10,798 nt of DNA, taken from Desulfatitalea sp. GTDB taxonomy: Bacteria > Desulfobacterota > Desulfobacteria > Desulfobacterales > Desulfosarcinaceae. The notes below the pieces were generated by a model. It was given only the letters and a program-made list of their open reading frames with translations, had not been told where the DNA came from and searched no databases. Of the stretch, positions 1 to 6,924 are shown piece after piece. The first letter of the stretch is position 1. Every line of letters begins with the position of its first letter. The stretch is from positions 1 to 10,798 of the forward strand of contig JABDRH010000154.1 of NCBI GenBank assembly GCA_013041835.1, read 5' to 3'. The translations under genes and the position numbers were made by a program.

Positions 1-1
1 C

Positions 2-1192
2 GAACGTTTTCCTGATAATTCGGAAAAGCGGCCTTTCCGGATGGCCCACTTTACCGATACCTATTATGAAGTAAACGGAGTTGCCAAGACCCTTCAACAA
101 CAGGTGCACTACGCCTTAAAAAACAAAATGAGCTATCGCATGGTCACCTGCTATTCGGAGGAAGAGGCAACGGACCAGCCCGGCGTACGCAATTTTAAAC
201 CCATCGGCACTTATGAACTCCCCGAGTACCCTGAGTTAAAAATCAATTATCCTCCGTTTCTGGAGATGCTGGCCTATTGTTACGACGAGGAGATCGACCA
301 TATCCACGCAGCCACTCCGGGTCCGGTGGGCCTCGCAGCCTTGGCCATTTCAAAAATATTGAAGCTTCCCATCAGCGGCACCTATCATACCGCCATCCCC
401 CAGTATGCACAAATTCTAACCGGAGACGAATCAATAGAAGAGATTACTTGGAAGTATGTTCTTTGGTACTACGATCAACTGGATGTCGTCTATGCACCAT
501 CTACAAGCTTTAAGGATGAACTTGCGGCAAAAGGACTCGATTCCAAAAAGATCAAACTGTATCCTCGAGGTATTGACATCGTTTTGTTCAATCCGGCCAA
601 GCGCAACGGCATTTTCCAAAACCAATATCCTCTTGGCCAAGGTACCAAATTGCTCTATGTAGGACGTGTTTCAAAAGAAAAGAATTTAGAGCTTCTGGTT
701 AATGCATTCAAGAAGCTGGTGAAAGCCGGAGAAAAAGTCCAGTTGGTGGTGGTGGGTGACGGTCCCTACCGGGAAGAGATGTGTGAGGAATTGATAAATT
801 TGCCGTGTTGTTTTACCGGATATCTGGAAAATGAGAAATTGGCATCGGTTTATGCATCTTCCGACCTGTTTGTCTTCCCCAGTACAACCGACACTTTCGG
901 TAATGTTGTACTTGAAGCCCAAGCCTCTGGGCTGCCGGTAATCGTCAGCGATCAGGGTGGACCCTGCGAAAACATGATTCATGGACAAACCGGCCTTATC
1001 TGCCGGTCCGATGATGTAGAAAGTTTGCTTGATGCCATCCAATCGTTATTGTCCGATACAGGAAGTCGCCGGGCCATGGGAAAAGCCGCGCGCGGCTATG
1101 TGGAGCAGCGATCCTTCGAGAATGCTTTTTTGAAAATGTGGGAGCTATATCAAGATCCGGATGGCGACGATCTCGTTTCGGCTTTGGCATAG
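2..1192 (+). CDS. Family-4 glycosyltransferase, 5' end outside window
   Basis: This protein probably transfers a sugar from a nucleotide-sugar donor to a lipid or glycan acceptor at the cytoplasmic face of the membrane; acceptor and donor cannot be read from the sequence. Counting from the ATG at 41, the N-terminal Rossmann half opens with FTDTYYEVNGVAKT (residues 4-17), typical of GT4 enzymes, followed by HAATPGPVG and GTYHTAIPQY. The donor-binding C-terminal half has GRVSKEKN and DTFGNVVLEAQASGLPV, a D-x7-E form of the usual E-x7-E motif. The ATG at 41 has no Shine-Dalgarno sequence, and the frame stays open to the left edge with a linker-like stretch (ERFPDNSEKRPFR). I therefore treat the gene as 5'-partial, perhaps with an additional upstream domain. 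It ends convergently with the minus-strand remnant, overlapping by about 48 bases. Family assignment is firm; specificity is unknown. Confidence 0.9.
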   Translation, partial: ERFPDNSEKRPFRMAHFTDTYYEVNGVAKTLQQQVHYALKNKMSYRMVTCYSEEEATDQPGVRNFKPIGTYELPEYPELKINYPPFLEMLAYCYDEEIDHIHAATPGPVGLAALAISKILKLPISGTYHTAIPQYAQILTGDESIEEITWKYVLWYYDQLDVVYAPSTSFKDELAAKGLDSKKIKLYPRGIDIVLFNPAKRNGIFQNQYPLGQGTKLLYVGRVSKEKNLELLVNAFKKLVKAGEKVQLVVVGDGPYREEMCEELINLPCCFTGYLENEKLASVYASSDLFVFPSTTDTFGNVVLEAQASGLPVIVSDQGGPCENMIHGQTGLICRSDDVESLLDAIQSLLSDTGSRRAMGKAARGYVEQRSFENAFLKMWELYQDPDGDDLVSALA

Positions 1193-1588
1193 GATCAATA
1201 ACGATCTTACCATCGCAAAGGCATTATAGTGCTTAACAAAAAGACGCTGACGCAGTATTCGCGCTTCCCGCCGCATCGGATTCGCCCGCGAAAGGTCGGT
1301 CAGTAGTTGATAGGATGCCTCCCGGTCATACGGATAAATATCATAGGCAATGGAGAGCAGTGGATAATAGGCGGCGGAAAAATCACTACTTTTTCTTATC
1401 ACTGAAAGGAGGGGTTCGCTCACCGTTTTATATAGTTTCACTACATCGTTTGTTTTTTCAACATCCATCCCAACACGGATAAAACTGTTCCGTGCTCGCC
1501 TATAGGCAGGCAACCGGTCACGAGCCAACAAATCCTCCTCGGTAATGATTTCAGCAAGAATGCCTTCCGGGTTTGGTGTAGCAAGCAA
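1145..1588 (-). pseudogene. Headless gene remnant, uncharacterised C-terminal domain
   Basis: About 147 codons remain open on the minus strand, and the composition looks like real protein: charged, with helical stretches such as PLLSIAYDIYPYDREASYQLL and LSRANPMRREARILRQRL. The frame is closed by TGA at 1594-1592, only two codons before the first possible start (TTG at 1588). No Shine-Dalgarno sequence precedes that TTG, and the first internal Met is about 40 residues in. The simplest reading is a 3' fragment of a longer gene that lost its 5' part. The break lies in a small palindrome (AATACT/AGTATT, 1587-1602). The text faintly resembles the C-terminal tail of spermidine-synthase-like membrane proteins, but I cannot establish that. 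Its 3' end overlaps the convergent glycosyltransferase gene. It could also be a short intact gene with a TTG start; I think that less likely. Confidence 0.5.
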
Positions 1589-1654
1589 TACTCAATAGTA
1601 TTTTGATGGAATCAGAAGACGTGTGAAAAAAAATCGGATGACTAACTCTGGACG

Positions 1655-1701
1655 AAAAAAGCCCAAGCGAGTCATCAACACTAAGATGATGTTGTTTGGG
1701 C
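1655..1701 (-). terminator. Terminator-like hairpin with T-run, minus strand
   Basis: Read on the minus strand, GCCCAA (1701-1696) can pair with TTGGGC (1666-1661), which is followed at once by six T residues (1660-1655). The long inner loop can fold further (CAACA with TGTTG). This is the layout of an intrinsic terminator, although the closing stem is only six pairs. It lies about 130 bases downstream of the minus-strand zinc-ribbon gene and upstream of the headless remnant. Its 5' stem strand shares GCCC with the 3' strand of the structured motif at 1698-1732, so the two folds exclude each other. Confidence 0.45.
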
Positions 1702-1732
1702 CTCCTGGTGCCGAAGTGGTCAGCAAAGGTCC
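1698..1732 (-). repeat. Diverged single copy of the GGACCTTTG hairpin motif
   Basis: On the minus strand this stretch reads GGACCTTTGCTGACC, a 5-base loop (ACTTC), then GGCACCAGGAGGCCC. The first block matches the tandem repeats at 6687-6786 at 14 of 15 positions, and the second block matches with a few changes. The proposed fold is kept: CTG pairs CAG where the tandem copies pair CCG with CGG, and TTT pairs GAG by wobble where they pair TTT with AAA. The motif sits in the spacer after the zinc-ribbon gene, and its last four bases form the start of the terminator-like stem at 1701-1655. Confidence 0.6.
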
Positions 1733-1832
1733 ATAATACATCTTGCTTAAGAAATTTTTATCTACCTTGTCTTTGTTAGCACCTTGTTAGTGGCAAGTCA
1801 GAAAACCATAAACATAGAATCGATGAGGCGAA

Positions 1833-2141
1833 TCAATTTTTTTCATAACTTCGGCCTCTTTTCTTTGAATACATAGATGTGTTGACGGAAACTTCGTAAA
1901 ATGCGGTTTCGTCGACGTTGGATACAAGCGGCTTGCAATTTACGCAATACTTGCGAGGCACGCCGCGACCGGTCCACATCATGTATAGCTTGTGGTTAGC
2001 GGAACATTTGGGGCAGATACAGTCAACAAAATACTTACCGTCTTCTAAAGACCTTTTTCTATTTTCTCGTATTCGCTGCCATGTCCGCGACATCCACTTT
2101 TCACGTCCGCCGATTCCAAAACTTTCGCCATTTGAATACAT
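1833..2141 (-). CDS. Small zinc-ribbon protein of unknown function
   Basis: This is a 102-residue protein with no function I recognise. The start is well supported: AGGAG lies 7 bases before the ATG at 2141. Residues 13-31 are basic and aromatic (WMSRTWQRIRENRKRS). A probable zinc ribbon follows, with C43-x2-C46 and C66-x2-C69 separated by 19 residues, and an extra C41. Between the Cys pairs lies HKLYMMWTGRGVPRKY, the kind of knuckle seen in small nucleic-acid-binding or structural zinc ribbons. The C-terminus is basic (SKKRGRSYEKN). No signal peptide or membrane segment is visible, so it should be cytoplasmic. It is transcribed divergently from the acyltransferase gene, and its own transcript could end at the T-run near 1655. 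A DNA- or RNA-binding role is only a guess. Confidence 0.75.
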   Translation of the reverse strand: MYSNGESFGIGGREKWMSRTWQRIRENRKRSLEDGKYFVDCICPKCSANHKLYMMWTGRGVPRKYCVNCKPLVSNVDETAFYEVSVNTSMYSKKRGRSYEKN

Positions 2142-2493
2142 TACAATTCTCCTAATTCACAGTGACGCTTACTCGCCTCGATATTTCCTTTGTTTCAGAA
2201 GATTGAACATGTTCTATCCTTTTCAGTGATATCAATCTACCGAGCTTTGATTATGCAGCCGTTAGGCAAAGGTTAGAATTGCATAAATATGGAAGTAAGA
2301 TAAATGTGAAGGTCGGGAAATGAGAAAAACCAAAGTTCTTACAAGATACTAACAAAAACATAACATACATCAAATCCGAATGATTCATATTATCGTATTA
2401 ATGAACCGAACAACATCCTTCCATTATCCAAGTCAAGTGGAACACCGCATAGAGGTCATGAAGTCAAACAATTATCATAACGATGGGAATTGT
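2142..2493. other. Divergent AT-rich spacer with palindrome and possible promoter
   Basis: This spacer separates the minus-strand zinc-ribbon gene from the plus-strand acyltransferase gene and must hold promoters for both. A perfect palindrome, GAACATGTTC, lies at 2205-2214. On the plus strand TTGAAC (2203-2208) and TGATAT (2227-2232) are 18 bases apart and could act as weak -35 and -10 boxes, with the palindrome overlapping the -35; this is a low-confidence reading. The acyltransferase frame is open from an ATG at 2380, but that part is AT-rich, lacks a Shine-Dalgarno sequence and reads unlike the family, so I leave it as probable leader. Confidence 0.3.
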
Positions 2494-4359
2494 ATGGAAA
2501 ACAGAACTTTGCGTAGAAATACCGCCAATGACAAATTGATCAAACTGGACAGACAATTCTACTCTCGGATGCCCAGTCGTATGGCGGCATGGGGTACCCG
2601 CCATGTGGAACGACTGCTGGCCATAGATAAAATAAATGAAATTTATTCCCATTTGATGCGCTCCCCTATGGAGAAAAGACCCTTTAACGCCATTTTGAAA
2701 CTGCTGGGCATGAAGTATCGTGTAACAGATGCAAAAATGGCGGGAATTCCGGCCAAAGGACCGTTAGTAGTTGTTTCCAATCATCCTTTTGGAGGAATTG
2801 AAGGTATTATTCTTGGTGATCTGCTAAGCCGGGTTCGGCCGGATGTTAAAATCATGGGCAATTATCTGCTGGAAAACATTGTTCCCATCCGCGATGCCAT
2901 CATTCCAGTCGACCCTTTCGGCCGTAAGTCATCGATATCAGGTAATGCGAAGATATTTCGACAATGCCTGAGATGGTTGAAAGAGGGAGGGTGTCTGATC
3001 GTTTTTCCCGCCGGCGAGGTCGCCCATTATTGTGTCCACCATCGTACCGTAACCGATCCGCCATGGAGTCGCCATGTGGGGGCACTGGTACGGATGAGCC
3101 GCGCTCAGGTATTACCCGTCTATTTCCCAGGAAGAAACAGCATTCTGTTTAACCTCATGGGGCTGATTCATTCACGGTTTCGCACCGCCATGCTCGCCCG
3201 AGAATTGATTTCAAGAAGAAAGACATCCATCCGTTTGTCCATCGGTCGTTTTATATCCGGTAAACAAATGCAGGCTCTGGATGATGACACGGAATTGATC
3301 CATTGGCTCCGGTTTAAGACCTATTTGCTTGCCAATACCGCAGATGAAAAAGGCACATTCCACATCGGGCACAAAAAGATCGGGCGATACAAAAATGAAA
3401 AGCCCATTATGCATCAAGCAGTGATTGCAGCAGTGTCCGACCGCTTATTGGCAAAAGAGATAGGCTCCCTGCCGAGCAGCCAAATGCTGGTAACCCACAA
3501 GAAATGGGCCGTATATGTCGCCGACAGCCCGCAAATCCCAAGTCTTCTCCGCGAAATCGGCAGGCTCCGTGAAAAAACGTTCCGGGAGGTAGGCGAAGGG
3601 ACCGGTAAATCCATGGATCTGGATTTGTTCGATCGCTTTTATCGGCAACTGATCTTATGGAACCATGAGACCTGTGAAGTGGTTGGCGGCTATCGAATGG
3701 GAGACACCCGTGCCATTTTGGCCCGGTTTGGTCGAAAGGGACTGTATACCCACTCGCTGTTTCATCTCAAAACCGGTTTACTGCGCCATCTGGGGGAATC
3801 CCTGGAGTTGGGCCGCTCCTACATTCGTTCAGAATACCAACGACAGCCCAATTGTCTTGCCATGTTGTGGAAAGGCATCTGCGCATACGTGGTACAAAAT
3901 CCCCGATACCGCATCCTGTTCGGCCCGGTGAGCATCAGCAACAGTTACCATCGTGTTTCCAAGCAGATCATGGTACAATTTTTAGAGCGGCACTGTTCGA
4001 CCAAAGAGTTGGCCGCCCATGTAAGACCGAGATGCCCGTTGGGAGCCTGTTCCGATCCTCTTCTTTTGGAGCTGATTGATCGAATGTCCGGCAACACAAT
4101 CGACGATGTATCCATGCTGATTTTCGAGATTGAGGACGATGGAAAACGGGTTCCCGTTCTCATCAAACACTATCTGAAGCTTAACGGCCGTTTCATCGCT
4201 TTTAATGTGGATCGAAAATTTAGCGACGCCATCGACGGCCTGGTGTTGGTAGACATGATGCAGACCGAAAAGAGACTGCTCGAACGTTTTATGGGAAAAG
4301 AGGAATGCAACCGCTACCGTGCACAGTGGATGCAAGAACAGATCGGAACAGGCATGTAA
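2494..4359 (+). CDS. Bifunctional acyltransferase: PlsC-like plus OlsB/GNAT-like (OlsF-type)
   Basis: The protein joins two acyltransferase domains in the order described for OlsF, the bifunctional ornithine-lipid synthase of Serratia. There the C-terminal half N-acylates ornithine from acyl-ACP and the N-terminal half adds the second acyl chain. Positions below count from the ATG at 2380. The PlsC-like part spans about residues 75-300 with NHPFGGIEG (134-142), a variant of the NH-x4-D catalytic motif in which the expected Asp is Ile followed by Glu, and FPAGE (209-213). The OlsB/GNAT-like part spans about 375-560 with LREKTFREVGEG, GYRMGD and ELGRSYIRSEYQ (476-487). The last 100 residues, after Cys552 and Cys557, are less clear. 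The start is uncertain: candidates are 2380, 2458 and 2494, none with a good ribosome site. I prefer 2494 (weak GGGA upstream, family-like N-terminus). The lipid product is inferred, not shown. Confidence 0.85.
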   Translation: MENRTLRRNTANDKLIKLDRQFYSRMPSRMAAWGTRHVERLLAIDKINEIYSHLMRSPMEKRPFNAILKLLGMKYRVTDAKMAGIPAKGPLVVVSNHPFGGIEGIILGDLLSRVRPDVKIMGNYLLENIVPIRDAIIPVDPFGRKSSISGNAKIFRQCLRWLKEGGCLIVFPAGEVAHYCVHHRTVTDPPWSRHVGALVRMSRAQVLPVYFPGRNSILFNLMGLIHSRFRTAMLARELISRRKTSIRLSIGRFISGKQMQALDDDTELIHWLRFKTYLLANTADEKGTFHIGHKKIGRYKNEKPIMHQAVIAAVSDRLLAKEIGSLPSSQMLVTHKKWAVYVADSPQIPSLLREIGRLREKTFREVGEGTGKSMDLDLFDRFYRQLILWNHETCEVVGGYRMGDTRAILARFGRKGLYTHSLFHLKTGLLRHLGESLELGRSYIRSEYQRQPNCLAMLWKGICAYVVQNPRYRILFGPVSISNSYHRVSKQIMVQFLERHCSTKELAAHVRPRCPLGACSDPLLLELIDRMSGNTIDDVSMLIFEIEDDGKRVPVLIKHYLKLNGRFIAFNVDRKFSDAIDGLVLVDMMQTEKRLLERFMGKEECNRYRAQWMQEQIGTGM

Positions 4360-4568
4360 TATAATCGTACCAGTCTTAATACCACTAAATAGCACCCATC
4401 AGGAAATGGCCGATCCGCTCGGCATTGACGTTGGGAGATAATTCCATCCTCCATCAGCTATCATAAAACGCGGCCCCCTTTATTATTTTCTAACAATTTC
4501 CTAACCGAATCTTATCATCCCGATAGTATATATAACCGCTATTTCATATAAGTTCCGGCTGGTGACTG

Positions 4569-5282
4569 ATGAAAAAAAAGCTGATACTGGTTGTTGATTC
4601 AGATCGGTTTTATCGCGATTTGCTCTACCGATGCCTACGCAGTGTGAAATTTCAGGTCATTGCAGTCGATTCCGGGGAAGAAGCCCTGGAAGTCGTAAAG
4701 TCAAATTTGATCGATTTATTGATCATAAATGCCACCTTGCCGGGCATGGATGGATTGTCTGTGGTCAATCGGCTTAAAGGAAGTTTGAATACGATGCATA
4801 TTCCGGTGGTTGTGCTTTCAAATAGCTACAAAGAGAACGATATAATAACTTTTTTGGATTCAGGGGCGGCGGATTTTATCACCAAACCTTTTAATCCTGT
4901 TGTCCTGAACGCCCGCGTCCGGGCCATATTTCGAGGTCAATCATTCAGACAACAGAAAAATAGCGCCATGATACAATATGATGAGTTGTATATCGACTTA
5001 CGAAAGAACAATATCCGCGTTGCCGGCCGGCAGATTCACCTCACTGCTACCGAATTCAAACTGCTGGAATTTTTAATTTCAAAACCTGGTTGGGTGTTCA
5101 ATCGTTTAGAGATTGCCGAATCGATTAATGGAGAAGGTGGGGCTGTAACCAGTGTGGGAATGCACATTACCAATCTTAGACGTAAAATGGGGGCTTACGC
5201 CGGCTATATCGAAACGGTTCGAGGCGTTGGTTATCGTTTTCGAGGTGACATAAAAATGCCGTCTTCAATCCCCGTTTTATAG
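4569..5282 (+). CDS. OmpR/PhoB-type response regulator with degenerate receiver
   Basis: This is a DNA-binding regulator of 237 residues: a receiver domain (about 4-122) followed by an OmpR-type winged helix (about 135-227, with LTATEFKLLEFLISKPG and IETVRGVGYRF). The receiver lacks key catalytic residues. The acidic pair reads D10-S11 instead of two acids. The phospho-acceptor position is Asn54 (IINATLPGMDG), where PhoB has Asp; the 43-residue spacing from S11 to N54 matches PhoB, so this is not an alignment slip. The switch Ser84 and Lys106-Pro107 are kept. Such pseudo-receivers usually work without phosphorylation, so dimerisation or another ligand may control it. GGTGA lies just before the ATG. 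No histidine kinase gene is adjacent. The 209-base spacer upstream is AT-rich (TATATA near 4527-4534), but I cannot place a promoter securely. The target genes are unknown; the CsgD-like gene lies 71 bases downstream. Confidence 0.92.
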   Translation: MKKKLILVVDSDRFYRDLLYRCLRSVKFQVIAVDSGEEALEVVKSNLIDLLIINATLPGMDGLSVVNRLKGSLNTMHIPVVVLSNSYKENDIITFLDSGAADFITKPFNPVVLNARVRAIFRGQSFRQQKNSAMIQYDELYIDLRKNNIRVAGRQIHLTATEFKLLEFLISKPGWVFNRLEIAESINGEGGAVTSVGMHITNLRRKMGAYAGYIETVRGVGYRFRGDIKMPSSIPVL

Positions 5283-5317
5283 GTTAATGAATATTTGAAT
5301 ATTTTCTAAAGACTAAA

Positions 5318-5335
5318 GATTGTTTTTTAACAATC
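5318..5335. repeat. Perfect inverted repeat between the two regulator genes
   Basis: GATTGTT and AACAATC form a perfect seven-base inverted repeat around TTTT, 18 bases upstream of the next ATG. It is AT-rich and lacks a proper T-tract after the second arm, so it is a poor terminator. It could be an operator for one of the flanking regulators or a weak hairpin masking the ribosome site (GAGAGA, 5343-5348). Confidence 0.35.
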
Positions 5336-5353
5336 CGATTTTGAGAGATAACC

Positions 5354-6055
5354 ATGCAAGCCGAATTAAAAACAAGTTCCAAAATCAAAGACAAACAAGC
5401 GTTGGAGCCAAATGGCGCACATTGGAGAATTGGTTTGGTAGGCCAAAATACGTTTCAAAACCGTTTGCTCAAATCGGTATTGAATGAAGGCATGAAACAA
5501 AACAGCGATTTCGAAATATTGGAGCAGTGGAGTTGCAGCGACGAAGCTTGTACTTTCGATCTTATCCTATGGGACGGTTATTCCATGGATGCAAATACAA
5601 TTTGGTTCAAACTCAACCTGGGCGGAGCGCCTAACCCGATGGACCAGCCCATCGCCCTGTACAATATCGATCCAAGGATCGGTGTAGCCTTCGAACGACA
5701 AGCTATCGGGAAACGAATTCACGGTGTATTTTATACTGATGAAAAACCTGAGTATTTTCTTAGAGGGATCAAGAAGATATTGAATGGGGAGTTGTGGTAT
5801 TCCCGTAAAACAACCTCCGAAATTCTCATGGATGCCGGAGCATATCGGGCCAGTCTCTTATCCGCAGAGGCAATGCTAACACGCCGTGAAAAGGAAATTT
5901 TAATCGCCATCGCTTCCGGCGCCAGCAACAACGAAATTGCATCAGAGTATTTTATCAGCCTTAATACTGTAAAAAGCCATATTTCAAAAATCTATCGCAA
6001 AATCAGTGTGAAAAACCGTTTGGAAGCTACATTGTGGGCTGCGCGATACATGTAA
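5354..6055 (+). CDS. CsgD-like LuxR-family transcriptional regulator
   Basis: This is a 233-residue regulator with a LuxR-type helix-turn-helix at the C-terminus (about 175-233): LTRREKEIL, GASNNEIASEYFIS, NTVKSHISKIYRKI and VKNRLEATLWA. From memory, these stretches and the linker motif GVFY...GIKKILNGELWYSRK follow E. coli CsgD closely; CsgD drives curli and cellulose genes. The N-terminal half (about 24-145) is a diverged receiver: an Asp (D74, LILWDG) sits where the phospho-acceptor would be, but the acidic pair is replaced (GLVGQN, 27-32), so normal phosphorylation is unlikely, as in CsgD. GAGAGA precedes the ATG. It follows the OmpR-type regulator by 71 bases in the same direction, possibly co-transcribed. 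A role in surface-matrix control is inferred from family and from the PilZ and exported-protein genes downstream; the direct targets are not known. Confidence 0.88.
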   Translation: MQAELKTSSKIKDKQALEPNGAHWRIGLVGQNTFQNRLLKSVLNEGMKQNSDFEILEQWSCSDEACTFDLILWDGYSMDANTIWFKLNLGGAPNPMDQPIALYNIDPRIGVAFERQAIGKRIHGVFYTDEKPEYFLRGIKKILNGELWYSRKTTSEILMDAGAYRASLLSAEAMLTRREKEILIAIASGASNNEIASEYFISLNTVKSHISKIYRKISVKNRLEATLWAARYM

Positions 6056-6686
6056 GTTCACTCAATTTCAATCATTAATGCCATCCTTATGAACTGCTGA
6101 TTGTCCAATCGCCAAGTCTTTATACAGGCGTAGAGCCGTGCAACGGTATAGCAATAAGCATATTCCAATTCTCTTTTTTATCCCCACAGTTCAGATCGCT
6201 TTGCGATGTGGAAAAGACATTTCGGCTTGCCGTTTGCCTTTTTCACAATATCTTCTAATACCTATCTGATATTTACGCATCCAATATAATCCCTACGCCT
6301 TGCCAATATATCATACCAACACCATACCTATGATCAACCGGACCCACAACCCTGCCACCCTATATATTTTAATTTCTCACTCTTTACATGCGACTATTTA
6401 AAAAAGATAAATCAGAATAAAAGCCCACCTTCGGACGATATCCGGAACTCAGTAAATATGATTAATAAATCTCGAACAAAATATCGAATGAACTATTGCA
6501 TGTTCTTTGATCAGATTTGAGATAAAAGATGTCGAAAAGTCAGAAGAAATACACTCGGATGAGATGTTGACTTCTCTTGAACAAAGATCAGAAAAATACA
6601 CAAGAAAATACTGTTTATAGAACTTCTCATGGACGCAGCCGGCCGGTGTATTAAACTATACAAGAGCGCCCTCGGAAGATCTAACC
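6056..6686. other. Long AT-rich spacer without a convincing gene
   Basis: About 630 bases between the CsgD-like gene and the tandem hairpins show no open frame with protein-like content on either strand. The first 100 bases hold no clear terminator. TATAAT occurs at 6285-6290, but no matching -35 box stands at the right distance. The spacer is large enough for the promoter and operators of the PilZ and exported-protein genes, and perhaps a small RNA, but nothing specific can be pointed out. Confidence 0.4.
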
Positions 6687-6786
6687 CGGGACCTTTGCCG
6701 ACCGGCGTAATGCCGGGACCGGAAAGCCCTCTTAATTACCATGCGGGACCTTTGCCGACCGCTTGTTGCCGGGACCGGAAAGCCCT
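6687..6786 (+). repeat. Two tandem structured hairpin repeats in the PilZ leader
   Basis: Two units (6687-6730 and 6744-6786) repeat with a 57-base period. Each begins CGGGACCTTTGCCGACCG and ends GCCGGGACCGGAAAGCCCT; only the loop between differs. Each unit folds on itself: GGG with CCC, TTT with AAA, CCG with CGG and an inner CC(GGC)-(GCC)GG stem, separated by conserved unpaired ACC and A on the 5' side and GAC on the 3' side. In unit 1 the apical loop is GTAAT (6707-6711). The repeats end 138 bases before the PilZ start codon. They match no riboswitch class I can recall, including c-di-GMP-I, whose conserved GNRA loop is absent. They could be a tandem regulatory RNA, protein-binding RNA sites or a DNA hairpin repeat. 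Confidence 0.75.
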
Positions 6787-6889
6787 TTCAAAACTGCTGC
6801 GGAAGCTTTGCTTGACGGCTCTATATGTTTCCGTTGGAAGTACAGTATGGGGCTTTCGGTACAATTGTAAGAAATAATTGGACCGGAAA
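6778..6889 (+). promoter_or_regulatory. Possible switching region downstream of the tandem hairpins
   Basis: GAAAGCCC in the second hairpin unit (6778-6785) is exactly complementary to GGGCTTTC at 6850-6857, with one further G-U pair. Pairing between them would open the outer helices of that unit, so two exclusive folds are possible. A palindrome, TACAATTGTA (6860-6869), follows directly. GGACCGGAAA at 6880-6889 repeats ten bases of the 3' half of the motif. No T-run terminator is present, so any control would have to act on translation or RNA stability. This is a pairing observation only. Confidence 0.35.
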
Positions 6890-6924
6890 TTATCGACAAC
6901 GCGTAAAAGTAAAAGGAATCGTTC

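Noticed and set aside
1638..1736. 32-codon plus-strand frame (MTNSGRKKPKRV...)
   Set aside because: It lies over the minus-strand motif and terminator-like hairpin, has no ribosome site, and its Pro-Gly segment comes from the structured motif.
2205..2214. GAACATGTTC as a LexA box
   Set aside because: The spacing between half sites is two bases rather than the four of the GAAC-N4-GTTC type, and no SOS gene is adjacent. It is kept only as a palindrome.
2261..2267. GTTAGGC matches the integron attC core (GTTRRRY)
   Set aside because: No partner RYYYAAC core lies within about 130 bases on either side in the right orientation, and no attC-like fold or integrase is present.
6687..6786. Tandem c-di-GMP-I riboswitches, suggested by the PilZ gene downstream
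   Set aside because: The conserved GNRA tetraloop and its receptor, and the GGGACGCAAAGCC-type core, are absent.
6687..6786. CRISPR repeats
   Set aside because: There are only two units, the spacing is 13 bases, and each unit is interrupted by a variable loop; no cas gene is present.
6629..6877. 82-codon open frame across the tandem hairpins
   Set aside because: It has no ribosome site, unnatural Pro/Gly-Pro composition caused by the repeats, and the two repeat copies are read in different frames. The structure is better explained as RNA or DNA hairpins.
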